Counted from the first letter of the stretch, positions 7,949-16,788 are shown. The stretch is DNA of 64,000 nt from Bittarella massiliensis (ex Durand et al. 2017) (GCF_001486165.1 NZ_LN908977.1:257269-321268), one strand, 5' to 3'. Notes: a model not told the origin generated them from the letters alone. Numbers and translations are program-made.

Positions 7949-8595
7949 ATGGTACTGCTCCCCACCCGGCGGGGGGAGCACCGCGCCACCGAGGAGCTGG
8001 TGCGGGAGGCCTTTTGGGACCTCCTCGCCCCCCGGGTGCGTGGAACACTACCTGCTGCACCGGCTGCGAGGGGATCCTGCCTACCTGCCGGGCCTGGACT
8101 GGGTGGCCCTGGTGGCCGGTCGCCCGGTGGGAGTGATCGCCTGCCCCCAGGCCCTGGTGACGGGGGCAGATGGGGTGCGCCGCCCGGTGGCCACCTTTGG
8201 CCCCATCGGGGTGTTGCCCGACTGGCGGGGGCAAAGGGTGGGTTCCGCCCTCATCGAGACCACCCTCCCGCTGGCCGCCGAGCGGGGGTACGGCGGGCTG
8301 GTCATCACCGGCGACCCCGACTGCTGCCGCCGCTTTGGCTTTCGCACCGGCAAGGCCTTCGGCATCCGCCCGGGCGATGGGTGCTATCACGCGGCCCTGC
8401 TGGCAAGAAGCTGCGCCCCGGCGAGCTGTCGGGGGTCGCCGGCCGCTACTGCGAGACGGAGGTGTTCTCCCTCTCCCCCGGCGATGCGGGCCTGCTGGCC
8501 TTCGAGAGGGGCTTTCCCCCCAAAGAGCGGGTGGAGGGCACCCCCTCCCGGCGGCGGTTTGCCCGCTCCGCCGCCCGCCTCTCCCCGACGACTGA
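7949..8595 (+). pseudogene. GNAT N-acetyltransferase with two compensating frameshifts
   Basis: Three frame segments together give a full YhbS-like acetyltransferase: an N-terminus in the ATG 7949 frame (ATEELVREAFWDLLAP), the CoA-binding core in the next frame (about 8036-8400; VATFGPIGVLPDWRGQRVGSALIE and GDPDCCRRFGFR), then back to the first frame (LRPGELSGVAGRYCETEVFSL, KERVEGTPSRRRF). Removing one base from the C6 run near 8030-8036 restores APGCVEHYL; adding one base near 8402 restores the second join. Either the gene is dead or these are sequence errors. The restored first frame stays open to 8707, through the terminator, so the original stop is unclear; the TGA at 8593 is in a third frame. 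Confidence 0.75.
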
Positions 8596-8600
8596 CCGGC

Positions 8601-8640
8601 AAAGTGCCCCGCTCCCACTGTGGAGCGGGGCACTTTCTTT
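8601..8640 (+). terminator. Intrinsic terminator
   Basis: A perfect 15-bp stem (8601-8615 with 8622-8636), 6-nt loop, then CTTTG. It closes the Bax-inhibitor/acetyltransferase transcript. Confidence 0.8.
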
Positions 8641-8778
8641 GACAGGTGGGGAAATTTTGTGGGCTGTTCTAAAAAAGCTGTACAAACCTTGTCTGATAAA
8701 CAATTGAAAAGGGGGCGTTGAGGGAATAAGCTGAGGGTAGAAGCTGTCACACCGCTGGAGTAGACGGAGGGATACAGA

Positions 8779-10290
8779 ATGGACGTTCAAAATTTGACCA
8801 ATGAAGTGGGCGCGCCGGTGGCGGAAAACGAGAACGCACTGACCGCGGGTCCCCGCGGCCCGGTGATGCTGCAGGATGTTTGGCTGCTGGAGAAGCTGGC
8901 CCACTTTGACCGGGAGGTCATCCCCGAGCGGCGGATGCACGCCAAGGGCTGGGGGGCGTACGGCAAGCTGACGGTCACCGGCGACATCTCCCGCTACACC
9001 CGGGCCAAGGTGCTGCAGCCCGGCGCGGTGACCGACCTCTTCCTCCGCTTCTCCACCGTGGCGGGGGAGCGGGGCGCGGCCGACGCCGAGCGGGACATCC
9101 GCGGGGTGGCGGTGAAATTCTACACCGAGGAGGGCAACTGGGACCTGGTGGGAAACAACACCCCCACCTTCTTCCTGCGCGACGTCCACAACTTTCCCGA
9201 CCTCAACCGGGCGGTGAAGCGCGATCCCCGCACCGGCATGCGCTCGGCGCAGAACAACTGGGATTTCTGGACGCTGCTGCCCGAGACCTTCCACCAGACC
9301 ACCATCGTCATGTCCGACAGGGGAATCCCCGCCTCCTTCCGCCACATGCACTTTTACGGGGAGCACACCTTCTCCCTCTACAACGAGGAAAACCAGCGGG
9401 TCTGGTGCAAGTTCCACTTCAAGACCCAGCAGGGCATCCAAAACCTCACCGACGCCGAGGCGGAGGCGGTGGTGGCCAAGGACCGGGAGAGCCACGGCCG
9501 GGACCTCTACGAGTCCATCGAGCGGGGCGACTACCCCCGCTGGACCATGTACGTGCAGATCATGACCGAGGAGCAGGCCCAAGCCCACTATGAAAATCCC
9601 TTTGACATCACCAAGATCTGGAGACACGGGGAGTTCCCCTTGATCGAGGTGGGGGTGCTGGAACTCAACCGCAACCCCGAAAACTACTTTGCAGAGGTGG
9701 AGCAGTCCGCCTTCACCCCGGCCCATGTGGTGCCGGGCATCGGCTTCTCGCCGGACAAGTTCTTGCAGGGGCGGCTCTTTGTCTACGGCGACGCCCAGCG
9801 CTACCGGCTGGGGGTCAACTACAACCAGATCCCGGTCAACCGGGCCCGCTGTCCGGTGAGCGATTACCACCGGGACGGCGCCATGCGCACCGACGGCAAC
9901 TACGGCGGCGCGCCCGCCTACTCCCCCAACAGTCAGGGGGCCTGGGCGGCCCAGCCGGGGGTGATGGAGCCGCCGCTGGACCTGTCGGGGGCCATGTACG
10001 CTTACGACCCCAAGGACGACCCCACCGACAACTGTTTCCGCGCGGGGGGCGACCTCTGGCGGGTGATGACCCCGCAGCAGCGCGACCTGCTCATCGAGAA
10101 CACCGCCAGAAATATCGAGCCGGTGAGCAAAAACGTCAAGTACCGCCATGCCGTCCACTGTTACCTGGCGGACTTGGAGTACGGCCGCCGCATCACCGAG
10201 GCCATGGGGCTGGACTTTGAAAAGGTCAAGGCCCTCTCCCGCCTGCCCCACCAGAAGTTGGTGGAGGCCACGTTGGGGGAGATGGAGTAG
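8779..10290 (+). CDS. katA: Catalase (monofunctional haem type)
   Basis: A 503-aa clade-3-like catalase that dismutates hydrogen peroxide to water and oxygen. The catalytic histidine is at about 54 ([12 protein letters not shown]), the catalytic asparagine at about 127 ([11 protein letters not shown]) and the proximal haem tyrosine at about 336 ([14 protein letters not shown]). Length and the absence of a flavodoxin-like C-terminal domain fit small-subunit catalases. The ATG at 8779 follows GGAGGG at 7 nt. A TTGT-N7-ACAA dyad near 8688-8702 could be a regulator site, but no PerR box was recognised. Catalase implies haem availability; hemZ lies elsewhere in the window. Confidence 0.95.
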   Translation: MDVQNLTNEVGAPVAENENALTAGPRGPVMLQDVWLLEKLAHFDREVIPERRMHAKGWGAYGKLTVTGDISRYTRAKVLQPGAVTDLFLRFSTVAGERGAADAERDIRGVAVKFYTEEGNWDLVGNNTPTFFLRDVHNFPDLNRAVKRDPRTGMRSAQNNWDFWTLLPETFHQTTIVMSDRGIPASFRHMHFYGEHTFSLYNEENQRVWCKFHFKTQQGIQNLTDAEAEAVVAKDRESHGRDLYESIERGDYPRWTMYVQIMTEEQAQAHYENPFDITKIWRHGEFPLIEVGVLELNRNPENYFAEVEQSAFTPAHVVPGIGFSPDKFLQGRLFVYGDAQRYRLGVNYNQIPVNRARCPVSDYHRDGAMRTDGNYGGAPAYSPNSQGAWAAQPGVMEPPLDLSGAMYAYDPKDDPTDNCFRAGGDLWRVMTPQQRDLLIENTARNIEPVSKNVKYRHAVHCYLADLEYGRRITEAMGLDFEKVKALSRLPHQKLVEATLGEME

Positions 10291-10296
10291 AAACAA

Positions 10297-10328
10297 GGGA
10301 CCCGGCGCTTTGGCGCCGGGTCCCTTTT
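10297..10328 (+). terminator. Intrinsic terminator of katA
   Basis: A 12-bp GC-rich stem (10297-10308 with 10313-10320 plus TCCC), TTTG loop and T4 tail. Confidence 0.85.
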
Positions 10329-10797
10329 CAGTTGCCATTCCCGCAGCGGCCCGCCGTCCGGCGCTGCGGGGGGAGGCAGGTGTTGCCGCCCGGCCGTCCC
10401 TCCCCGACTTCAATCGGGGGCTGGGGGAAAAGACAAATCTGCTTTTCATCGGCAAGAGCGAGTGGGGGAGAGGTGGCCTGCCCCAACGGAGGGCCGGTGG
10501 GGCTTTTTCTCCAGTCGAAAAGCAGCGACCGAATACGGGTGGGGGCCGCTGATTGGAAGGTTGGAAAGAGGAAAAGGGGGGCCTGCATTTTGAAAGGGAC
10601 CCAATCGAGGGCGATGCTGCCAAGCCACCGGCAGCTTGGCGGCTCTGCCCTTCGGCGAGGGAGGCGATTGCCTTGGCGGGCAGCGCCCTCGGACCGGGCT
10701 GTTGCCCCACTTCGGTTGGCCCCTGCGCCCGCCGTCTCTTTGTATTCATCCCCCTGCAAAGGTGGGTGCCTCCCTTGAAAGGGCGGGGGAGCGGCCC
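10329..10797. other. GC-rich intergenic region without a recognisable gene
   Basis: About 470 bp between two convergent genes. Open frames occur on both strands but their composition is simple GC drift and none has a convincing Shine-Dalgarno site plus domain. A small CCAAGC/GCTTGG hairpin near 10620-10640 is the only structure noted. Confidence 0.6.
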
Positions 10798-12048
10798 CTA
10801 GCGGCAATATCCGTCGGGCAGGGGGCGGTGGGGGTACTGCACGGCAATGCGGTTTTCCGGCAGGGGGTCAAAGAGGTAGAGTGCGGTGAGAAAGAGCCAC
10901 TCGGCCGGTTTCATCAGCAGATAGATGGCGTCCGCCAGGTAGGGGGAGCGGATGTGCCGGGCCACCGGGTAGCCCAGCCGGTCGTAGAGCCCCCGCACCA
11001 GCCGGTGAAAGGGGGGGGTGCGCTCCTCCAGCAGCTGTTCAAAGGCGTTGGCCACGCAGAGCTGCCGGTTGACCGTCACCTGGTGGCCGTGGCGGCAGCC
11101 CGGGCGCAGGGGTTTGACCAGCCGCCGGTGCCCGCCCGCCGCCACCGTGCAGAGGTAGTGCTCGTCGTAAATGACATTGGGGGGAGAGACCTGCCGGGAG
11201 AGGTTCCAGTCGCTGGTCTCGCTCCAGGCCCGCAGCACCGCGTCGGGCGCCTGGCCAAAGAGGGCCAGCAGCCCGACGAGGACCCCCAGCAGGGGCCACA
11301 TCAGCAGCCCGGCGAGCCAGGGCCAGTTGGCGGCGTTTTCGAGCAGGGCGGCCATCCATCCCAGCAGGGGGCGGGTCTGGTAGCGCGCCGCGGCCTCCCG
11401 CCGGGAGCACTGTTCCCGCCACTGGGCCACCAGATCCCGCACCGCCTTGGCGGCGATGAGAAGGCAGTTGGCGGGGAAAAGGGCCAGCAGCCAGTACCGG
11501 GCGGTGAACACCTGCGCGATCCAGAGCAGGCAGACGCCGCAGCCCAGGTAGAGGGCGGCCATGGCCAGCACCGCCGCCAGGGGCGGCAGTTTGGGCAGGG
11601 GGACCAGCCGCAGCAGCAGGTATCCCAACAGCCCCACGGCCGCCAACACCGCCACAGTGGGCGCCCCCCAGCTGGCGACGGGGGTGTGTCGCTGGGCGTT
11701 TTGCAGGGGAACCGGCCAGTCGGCAAAGCGGATCTCCGAGACCGAGAGGAGAAGGGCGGTAAAGAGAGCCCCGGCCGCCAGTGTCGCCCCCTCCACCGCC
11801 TGTCCGGCCCGGCGGGCGGCTGCCCCCTTGGCGCGGCGGATCAAAAAGGCCAGGTTGAGGAGGGTCAGAAGGAGGGGCCAGACCAGAAAGAGGCCGACGC
11901 CCGCCGATACCGCGAACAGCCCCGAAAGGGAGGAGGCGCGGCCCAGCGCCGCAGTCAGACAGCCCAGAAAGCCCAGGGCCTGCCCGGCCGCCAGCGACCA
12001 GAGGAGCGGATGGCGCAGGAAGGCCCCTTTGGCCTTGGCGGGGCTCAT
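10798..12048 (-). CDS. Multi-pass membrane protein, DUF6688-like
   Basis: A 416-aa protein with about eight hydrophobic segments in its first 280 residues and a conserved soluble C-terminal part (YDEHYLCTVAAGGHRRLVKPL, RHGHQVTVNRQLCVANAFEQLLEE, then PENRIAVQY), which I associate with the DUF6688 family of unknown function. The ATG at 12048 overlaps the stop of the anti-sigma gene by four bases (ATGA), so translation is coupled. It is the last gene of the sigma/anti-sigma operon and may be the envelope component that system protects or senses. The longer frame extending to 12540 overlaps the anti-sigma gene and is not coding. Confidence 0.75.
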   Translation of the reverse strand: MSPAKAKGAFLRHPLLWSLAAGQALGFLGCLTAALGRASSLSGLFAVSAGVGLFLVWPLLLTLLNLAFLIRRAKGAAARRAGQAVEGATLAAGALFTALLLSVSEIRFADWPVPLQNAQRHTPVASWGAPTVAVLAAVGLLGYLLLRLVPLPKLPPLAAVLAMAALYLGCGVCLLWIAQVFTARYWLLALFPANCLLIAAKAVRDLVAQWREQCSRREAAARYQTRPLLGWMAALLENAANWPWLAGLLMWPLLGVLVGLLALFGQAPDAVLRAWSETSDWNLSRQVSPPNVIYDEHYLCTVAAGGHRRLVKPLRPGCRHGHQVTVNRQLCVANAFEQLLEERTPPFHRLVRGLYDRLGYPVARHIRSPYLADAIYLLMKPAEWLFLTALYLFDPLPENRIAVQYPHRPLPDGYCR

Positions 12049-12650
12049 CCCCTTTTCCCCCGGGACGCGAGGCCCAGCCAGCGGCCGTAGAGGAGGGCCA
12101 GCAGCAGCTGAACGCCCCCCGCTGCCAGGGCGATGAGCAGGCAGGGGAGAAGGCCGCCTCCTCCTTGCCCCCAGCCGCGGTAGTACCAGAGGGCAAGGGC
12201 GTCGCCCCCCAGGCAGAGCAGGGCGGTCAGTCCCCCCGAAACGGCGGCAAAGAGGGGGGCACTGCGGTATTCCCTGGCAAAGAAGTAGTGGATGAGGGAG
12301 AGAAAGAAACTCACCCCCGGCACCACCAGCCAGAGGGCGGCCCGCCCCTGGGGCAGGGTGTGCCAGCCCCCCTCCACCATCACCCCGGCAGCGGTGAAGA
12401 GCAGGGCGGTGAGGAGGATGGCCGCCAACAGGGAGTTGGCCCAGCGGCGGCGGATGTTGGCGAGGACGGTCCCCTCCGGCGGGGGGGCGGCGAGGGGGAG
12501 GTCGAGCCCCGCCTCCATCTCCGCCAGAGCGCGGCGGCAATCGGCGCAGCCGGCCAGGTGCGCCTTTACCGCCCGGCGCGAGGCGTCGCTGCAGACCCCG
12601 TCCAGGTAGAGGGGGAGCAGGTCGCGTATCAAATCACAGTCAAAGTCCAT
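12045..12650 (-). CDS. Membrane-bound anti-sigma factor with zinc finger
   Basis: A 201-aa protein. The N-terminal about 45 residues form an anti-sigma zinc finger (H-x3-C-x2-C as HLAGCADC), followed by a linker and about five hydrophobic segments. Such proteins hold their partner ECF sigma at the membrane until an envelope signal arrives. I chose the ATG at 12650 because AAGGAGG lies 9 nt upstream; the ATG at 12659 sits inside that Shine-Dalgarno. The start overlaps the end of the sigma gene by 11 bp, the usual coupled arrangement. Confidence 0.85.
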   Translation of the reverse strand: MDFDCDLIRDLLPLYLDGVCSDASRRAVKAHLAGCADCRRALAEMEAGLDLPLAAPPPEGTVLANIRRRWANSLLAAILLTALLFTAAGVMVEGGWHTLPQGRAALWLVVPGVSFFLSLIHYFFAREYRSAPLFAAVSGGLTALLCLGGDALALWYYRGWGQGGGGLLPCLLIALAAGGVQLLLALLYGRWLGLASRGKRG

Positions 12651-13140
12651 CCAAACCATCCTCCTTCATGACGGCGATGAGCCGCCGTTTGGCCCGGTAG
12701 TAGAGCACCCGTGCCCAGCTTTCAGAGCGGCGGAAGTGGCGGCTGATCTCGGCTAGCGAGAGCCCCTGCAGGGCGTGCAGGGCAAAGACGGTGCGCCCCG
12801 GCTCGGTCAGCCGCTCCACCTGGTGGAGGATGGCCTCCGCCGCCTCTCGTTCCTCCTGGCGCAGGAGGGCTGGGTCCTCCGCTGCCGCATCGGCCACAGC
12901 TCCCTCCAGGGGGAGCTGGCGGCTCTGCCTGCGCCGGGCGTCCAGATAGAGGTTTTTGCCGATCTGGCAGAGCCAGGAGGAGAGCCGGCAGTCCCCCCGA
13001 AAGCCGTCCAGCCGGGTCAGGGCGCGGACAAAGGTCTCCTGCAACAGCTCCTCCGCCTCGCCGGGATCGCCGGTCAGCCGCAACAGGTAGCCGTAGACCA
13101 GGGGGGCGTTCTCCCGGTACAGCTGTTCAAATTCATCCAC
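12640..13140 (-). CDS. ECF-type RNA polymerase sigma factor
   Basis: A 166-aa sigma-70 family factor with only regions 2 and 4. Region 2 spans about 5-75 (EELLQETFVRAL, FRGDCRLSSWLCQIGKNLYLD). Region 4 spans about 105-160 and has the -35-recognition helix in LSLAEISRHFRRSESWARVLYYRAKRRL. It starts at GTG 13140 behind a G-rich Shine-Dalgarno. Anti-sigma and membrane genes follow in the same operon, and an ECF-like promoter directly upstream suggests autoregulation. Confidence 0.9.
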   Translation of the reverse strand: MDEFEQLYRENAPLVYGYLLRLTGDPGEAEELLQETFVRALTRLDGFRGDCRLSSWLCQIGKNLYLDARRRQSRQLPLEGAVADAAAEDPALLRQEEREAAEAILHQVERLTEPGRTVFALHALQGLSLAEISRHFRRSESWARVLYYRAKRRLIAVMKEDGLDGL

Positions 13141-13167
13141 GGCGGCTTCCCCCCTCTCTTCTGGTAA

Positions 13168-13194
13168 GACGTCCTGCCCCTTCCCGCCGTTACA
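13168..13194 (-). promoter_or_regulatory. ECF-type promoter of the sigma operon
   Basis: On the minus strand TGTAAC (13189-13194), a 17-bp spacer and CGTC (13168-13171), followed by TTA. AAC-containing -35 and CGTC -10 elements are typical of ECF promoters, so the sigma factor probably activates its own operon. Confidence 0.55.
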
Positions 13195-13274
13195 GCATCC
13201 CGCTTTTTTTCTGCCCCTTCGCCCCGGCGGTCATCCGGCCGCCGGGGCGGGCGGGAGGGGGAAAACGGCAGAGA

Positions 13275-13308
13275 AACGGGCCGCCCGCCCTCTGGCGAAC
13301 GGCCCGTT
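13275..13308 (-). terminator. Possible terminator of the crp-merR operon
   Basis: Inverted repeat AACGGGCCG/CGGCCCGTT (13275-13283 and 13300-13308) with a 16-nt loop, followed on the minus strand by a moderately T-rich stretch. It lies just after the MerR stop. Confidence 0.45.
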
Positions 13309-13324
13309 GCGGTCGGGTCGGCGG

Positions 13325-13708
13325 TCAGTCCCGGCTGCGGCGCAGCTTGCTCTCGGCGGCTGCCAGCCGGTCATAGCCCTCGATCTTGCGGTCAAGCCTT
13401 GCCAACACCGCCTGCATCTCCTCGATGCGCTCCGCCAGCCGCTGCCGCTGCTCCACCAGCAGCAGTTTGCGGGCCGGGGCGGTCTCCTCCCCCTGCTGGA
13501 AGAGGGCGACATACTCCACCAGCGACTCGATGGGGAGCCCCGCCCCCCGCATACACTTGATGAATTCGACCCAGCGGCAGTCCTCCTCGTCGTACTCGCG
13601 GATGCCACCGGCGCTGCGGTGTACCGGGGGGATCAGCCCGATGCGCTCGTAGTAGCGCAGGGTGTCGGCGGACAGGTCGTAGGTGCGGCTCACCTCGGCA
13701 ATGGTCAT
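13325..13708 (-). CDS. MerR-family transcriptional regulator
   Basis: A 127-aa regulator. The N-terminal winged helix has the family signature TIAEVSRTYDLSADTLRYYERIGLI, then GGIREYDEEDCRWVEFIKCMR, and the C-terminus is a dimerising coiled coil (about 75-120). The effector-domain cysteines of metal sensors are missing, which fits the AdhR/YfmP-like aldehyde- or redox-responsive group. Its start overlaps the Crp gene stop by ATGA. It is a good candidate to act on the 19-bp-spacer promoter before the cupin at 17190; that link is inferred. Confidence 0.87.
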   Translation of the reverse strand: MTIAEVSRTYDLSADTLRYYERIGLIPPVHRSAGGIREYDEEDCRWVEFIKCMRGAGLPIESLVEYVALFQQGEETAPARKLLLVEQRQRLAERIEEMQAVLARLDRKIEGYDRLAAAESKLRRSRD

Positions 13709-14412
13709 GGCGCAGTCTCCTCTCTCTTGTTTGGATCGTCTGTTTTTGTCGTCCCTCTGCCGGCCTGCGCCCGGCGGGCGAGTTCCTCGGGGCGTTTGAC
13801 CCGGTAGCCCTGCCGGCTCTTTTGCAGCACTCCCTCGCGGCAGAGGTCGGCCAGCAGGCGAAAGACATGGCGGTAGCTGGTGCCGACGGAGCAGGCCACG
13901 TCGGTGAGTTGGTCGCAGAACAGCCCGCCGGGCGCGTTCTTACAGATGTAGGCGCAGAGCCGCTCCTGTGCCGAGCAGAGGGAAGAGAGGGCGTAGTTTT
14001 CAGAGCTCCTCTGCAACTTGTCGGCCAGCACCGCCCCCAGCCGCTGCCAGAAGGGGATGTTTACCCGCAGCTGCTCGGCGACGCTGGCGCGGTCGACCGA
14101 GACGCACTCAAAGTCGGAGATGGCCGTCACCGTGGTGGTGGCCGACCGCTGGTGGGTCAGCAGTTCGATTTCCCCCATCATCCCGTCCGAGAGATAGTAG
14201 CAGAGGATGAGGTTTTTGCCGACCGGTGTGGAACGGGAGACCTTGGCCAGCCCCTTGACCGTCAGGGCCAGGCCCTCGATCTCGTCTCCCTCCCGCACAA
14301 TGACCTCACCCGGGTGGTAGCGCAGGGCCGCGCAGTGTTCCCGCGCCACCCCTTGCAGGTTGTACTCGGCGAGTTTGGCCAGATGCCGCTCCTCCAGCTC
14401 GCACCGCTCCAT
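13705..14412 (-). CDS. Crp/Fnr-family transcriptional regulator (YeiL-like)
   Basis: A 235-aa protein. The cyclic-nucleotide-binding-like beta barrel spans about 20-130 (YHPGEVIVREGDEIEGLALTVKG, SDGMMGEIELL) and a winged helix near the C-terminus carries SVGTSYRHVFRLLADLCREGVL. The cysteines expected of an Fnr iron-sulfur sensor are not arranged in the classical N-terminal cluster. The start at ATG 14412 opens a two-gene operon with the MerR gene. It is divergent from the YdcZ-type transporter, which it probably controls. Confidence 0.85.
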   Translation of the reverse strand: MERCELEERHLAKLAEYNLQGVAREHCAALRYHPGEVIVREGDEIEGLALTVKGLAKVSRSTPVGKNLILCYYLSDGMMGEIELLTHQRSATTTVTAISDFECVSVDRASVAEQLRVNIPFWQRLGAVLADKLQRSSENYALSSLCSAQERLCAYICKNAPGGLFCDQLTDVACSVGTSYRHVFRLLADLCREGVLQKSRQGYRVKRPEELARRAQAGRGTTKTDDPNKREETAP

Positions 14413-14432
14413 CGGTTTCGCCCCCTCTCTAC

Positions 14433-14461
14433 AAGATAGGATCGCACCCCTTCCCCCAAAA
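14433..14461 (-). promoter_or_regulatory. Candidate promoter of the crp-merR operon
   Basis: Minus-strand TTTTGG (14456-14461), 17-bp spacer, TATCTT (14433-14438), about 20 bp upstream of the ATG at 14412. Confidence 0.45.
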
Positions 14462-14529
14462 CACCATGACAAATGTCCTATGCCGTCCCGGCACGATTTG
14501 GTATCCTCATGGCAGGGAGGGATGAAACC

Positions 14530-15426
14530 ATGTATCAACTGCTCGCTCTTTTGACCGGCGTCACCCTTGCGGTCATGGTGTCCATCAACGGCAACCTCAC
14601 CGCTGCATACAGCGTCTTTGTGGCGGCGGCGATCGTCCACCTGGTGGGTTCGCTCTTCGCCCTGGTCCTCTGCGCGGCCCAGCGGGAGAAGCGGCCCCTG
14701 TGGGGCCACCGCCCCCGCTGGATCTACCTGGGTGGTGCCATCGGGGTCTTTACCACCGTCTTCAACAACCTCGCCTACGGGAAAATCAGCATGACGAGCA
14801 TCGTCGCCCTGGGGCTGTTGGGGCAGACGGTGGCGGCCCTCGCCATCGACCACTTCGGCCTGTTGGGGATGGAAAGGCGCCCCTTTCAAAAGAGCTCCCT
14901 CATCGGGCTGGCCTTTTCCCTGGCGGGCATCGCCATGATGCTCGACCACACGGTCGCCGCCGCGGCGGTGGCGGTGGCGGTCTCCCTCGGCGCGGGGGTG
15001 ACGGTGGTCCTCTCCCGCACCGTCAACGCCCGGCTGGCCGAGCAGACGGGACCCCTGCGGGGCTCCCTCATCAACCACCTGGTGGGGCTGCCCATCACGG
15101 TGGTGCTGGCGCTGGGCTCCATCTGCCTGGCGGGCGGGGCAGAAGTCGGCAGCGGCGCGGGACGGCCCTGGATCTACCTCGGGGGCGTTTTGGGGGTGGC
15201 GGTGGTGCTGCTGAGCAACCTGACCGTCCCCCGCGTGCCGGCCTTTCGCCTGACCCTCCTGCTCTTCATCGGGCAGATCTTCACCGGCGTCCTGCTGGAC
15301 CTTCTCCTGGGCAACCGCTTTTCCGACGCCACCTTCCGCGGTGGGCTGGTCATTGCCGCGGGGGTCATTGTCAACCTTGTGGTGGAGAGGTGGGCCGCCC
15401 GCAAGGGGGAGAAGGGAGAGACCTAG
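14530..15426 (+). CDS. YdcZ-type DMT-superfamily transporter, tandem duplicated
   Basis: A 298-aa integral membrane protein with about ten hydrophobic segments, made of two homologous halves of about 145 aa. Each half begins with a helix-rich stretch and has a PRWIYLGG / RPWIYLGG motif (about 61 and 214), then an asparagine in the next helix (VFNNLAYG and LLSNLTVP). This is the two-domain form of the DUF606/YdcZ family; the substrate is unknown. The ATG at 14530 follows GGGAGGG. Divergence from a YeiL-like Crp gene suggests local control. Confidence 0.82.
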   Translation: MYQLLALLTGVTLAVMVSINGNLTAAYSVFVAAAIVHLVGSLFALVLCAAQREKRPLWGHRPRWIYLGGAIGVFTTVFNNLAYGKISMTSIVALGLLGQTVAALAIDHFGLLGMERRPFQKSSLIGLAFSLAGIAMMLDHTVAAAAVAVAVSLGAGVTVVLSRTVNARLAEQTGPLRGSLINHLVGLPITVVLALGSICLAGGAEVGSGAGRPWIYLGGVLGVAVVLLSNLTVPRVPAFRLTLLLFIGQIFTGVLLDLLLGNRFSDATFRGGLVIAAGVIVNLVVERWAARKGEKGET

Positions 15427-15437
15427 CGTCTATCGCA

Positions 15438-15474
15438 AGAGGGCGGCCGGTATACAGTCGGCCGCCCTCTTTTG
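15438..15474 (+). terminator. Intrinsic terminator of the YdcZ-type gene
   Basis: An 11-bp stem (15438-15448 with 15460-15470), 11-nt loop and a T4 tail. It lies between two convergent genes. Confidence 0.8.
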
Positions 15475-15477
15475 GGG

Positions 15478-16644
15478 CTAGAGGCAGGCGCGGAAGATGG
15501 CCTCCACATCGGCCGGGCGCAGGGGGCGATAGCCCCGCAGCACCCCGTCGCCGCAGGCCTTTTTGGCCATCTCGGCGAAATGGGTGTCGTCGATGCCCAG
15601 GGCGGTGAAGGTGCTCTTCAGTCCCAGGGTGTCAAAGAGGAAGGCGGAGAGCCGGGCAATGCCCTCTCTGGCGGCCTCCTTGTCGGGCAGGGCGGCATCG
15701 ACCCCGAAGACGCTCCTGGCAAAGCGGGCAAGGCGGGGGGCGCTCTCCTCGTCGAGGATGTGCTCCATCCAGCGGGGGGTGAGGATGGCCAGCCCCAGGC
15801 CGTGGGTGATGTCGTAAAAGGCGGAGAGCTCATGCTCCATGGGGTGGCAGCTCCACTCACAGGTCTGGCAGGTGCGGGTGAAGCCGTTGATGGCCCAGGA
15901 GGAGGCCCACATCAAATTGGCCCGGGCCTCGTAGTTCTCGGGTTCCGCCAGCGCCACCGGGGCCGCGTGGACCACCGTCTCCATCAGCCCCTCCATCATC
16001 CGGTCGAGCATGTAGAGGCTGCCCTCGGCGTTGAAGTAGGTCTCCATGAGGTGGGAGAGGATGTCGGCCGCCCCACAGGCGGTCTGGTAAGGCCCCACAG
16101 TGTAGGTGGCGGTGGGGTCGAGGAAGGAGACCTTCGGCCGCATGGAGGGGTGGCCCCTGCCGATCTTGTCCCGGGTCTCCAGGTTGCTGATGACGCCGCC
16201 CGCATCCATCTCCGAGCCGGTGGCGGACAGGGTCAACACGGTGACGATGGGCAGGCAGTTGGTGATGGGGGCTTTGTCGGACAGCAGGTCCCATGCGTCG
16301 CCGTCGTGGTAGTACCCCGCGCCGATGAACTTGGTGGCGTCGATGGTGGAGCCGCCGCCCACCGCCAGCAGCACGTCGATTTCGTGCTCCTGGCAGAGGG
16401 CGACCCCCTTGTTGACCGAGGTGATGCGGGGGTTGGGCTCGATGCCCGAGAGCTCGAAGAAGGTGAGGCCCGCCCGCTCGATCTCCGCGACGACGCGGTC
16501 GTAGAGACCGGTCTTTTTGATGGAGCCGCCGCCGTAGGTCAGCAGCACCCGGGTGCCGAATTTCTTCAGCTCCTCCCCCAGATGGGAGAGCTGGTCGGGC
16601 CCGAAATAGACCTTGGTGGGGATATCGTAAACAAAATTTTGCAT
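15478..16644 (-). CDS. Iron-containing alcohol dehydrogenase, butanol dehydrogenase (BDH) type
   Basis: A 388-aa group III dehydrogenase of the BdhA/YugJ branch. It has the family N-terminus YDIPTKVYFGPDQL, nucleotide motif AVGGGSTIDATKFIGAG, TLSATGSEMDAGGVISN, and metal-ligand histidines in ADILSHLMETYF, CHPMEHELSAFYDITHG. It likely reduces aldehydes with NAD(P)H during fermentation; aldehyde choice cannot be told. The ATG at 16644 follows AAAGGAG. It has its own strong promoter and lies just downstream of the cupin gene, with which it may form an aldehyde-response set. Confidence 0.88.
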   Translation of the reverse strand: MQNFVYDIPTKVYFGPDQLSHLGEELKKFGTRVLLTYGGGSIKKTGLYDRVVAEIERAGLTFFELSGIEPNPRITSVNKGVALCQEHEIDVLLAVGGGSTIDATKFIGAGYYHDGDAWDLLSDKAPITNCLPIVTVLTLSATGSEMDAGGVISNLETRDKIGRGHPSMRPKVSFLDPTATYTVGPYQTACGAADILSHLMETYFNAEGSLYMLDRMMEGLMETVVHAAPVALAEPENYEARANLMWASSWAINGFTRTCQTCEWSCHPMEHELSAFYDITHGLGLAILTPRWMEHILDEESAPRLARFARSVFGVDAALPDKEAAREGIARLSAFLFDTLGLKSTFTALGIDDTHFAEMAKKACGDGVLRGYRPLRPADVEAIFRACL

Positions 16645-16717
16645 TGGAAAACTCCTTTCATCTGGCCGAAGGAGGGGCAGATGCGGCATCCCTCCAGCGC
16701 AAGTTCCTCTCGATCCC

Positions 16718-16746
16718 ATTTTAAAGCGCCAGCCGGCCGGGGTCAA
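16718..16746 (-). promoter_or_regulatory. Promoter of the BDH-type dehydrogenase
   Basis: Minus-strand TTGACC (16741-16746), exactly 17 bp, TAAAAT (16718-16723). It is near consensus and about 75 bp upstream of the start. Confidence 0.7.
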
Positions 16747-16788
16747 TAGCCCTATTGGGCGGATTTTTTGGTGCAGGCGGCGATCGGT

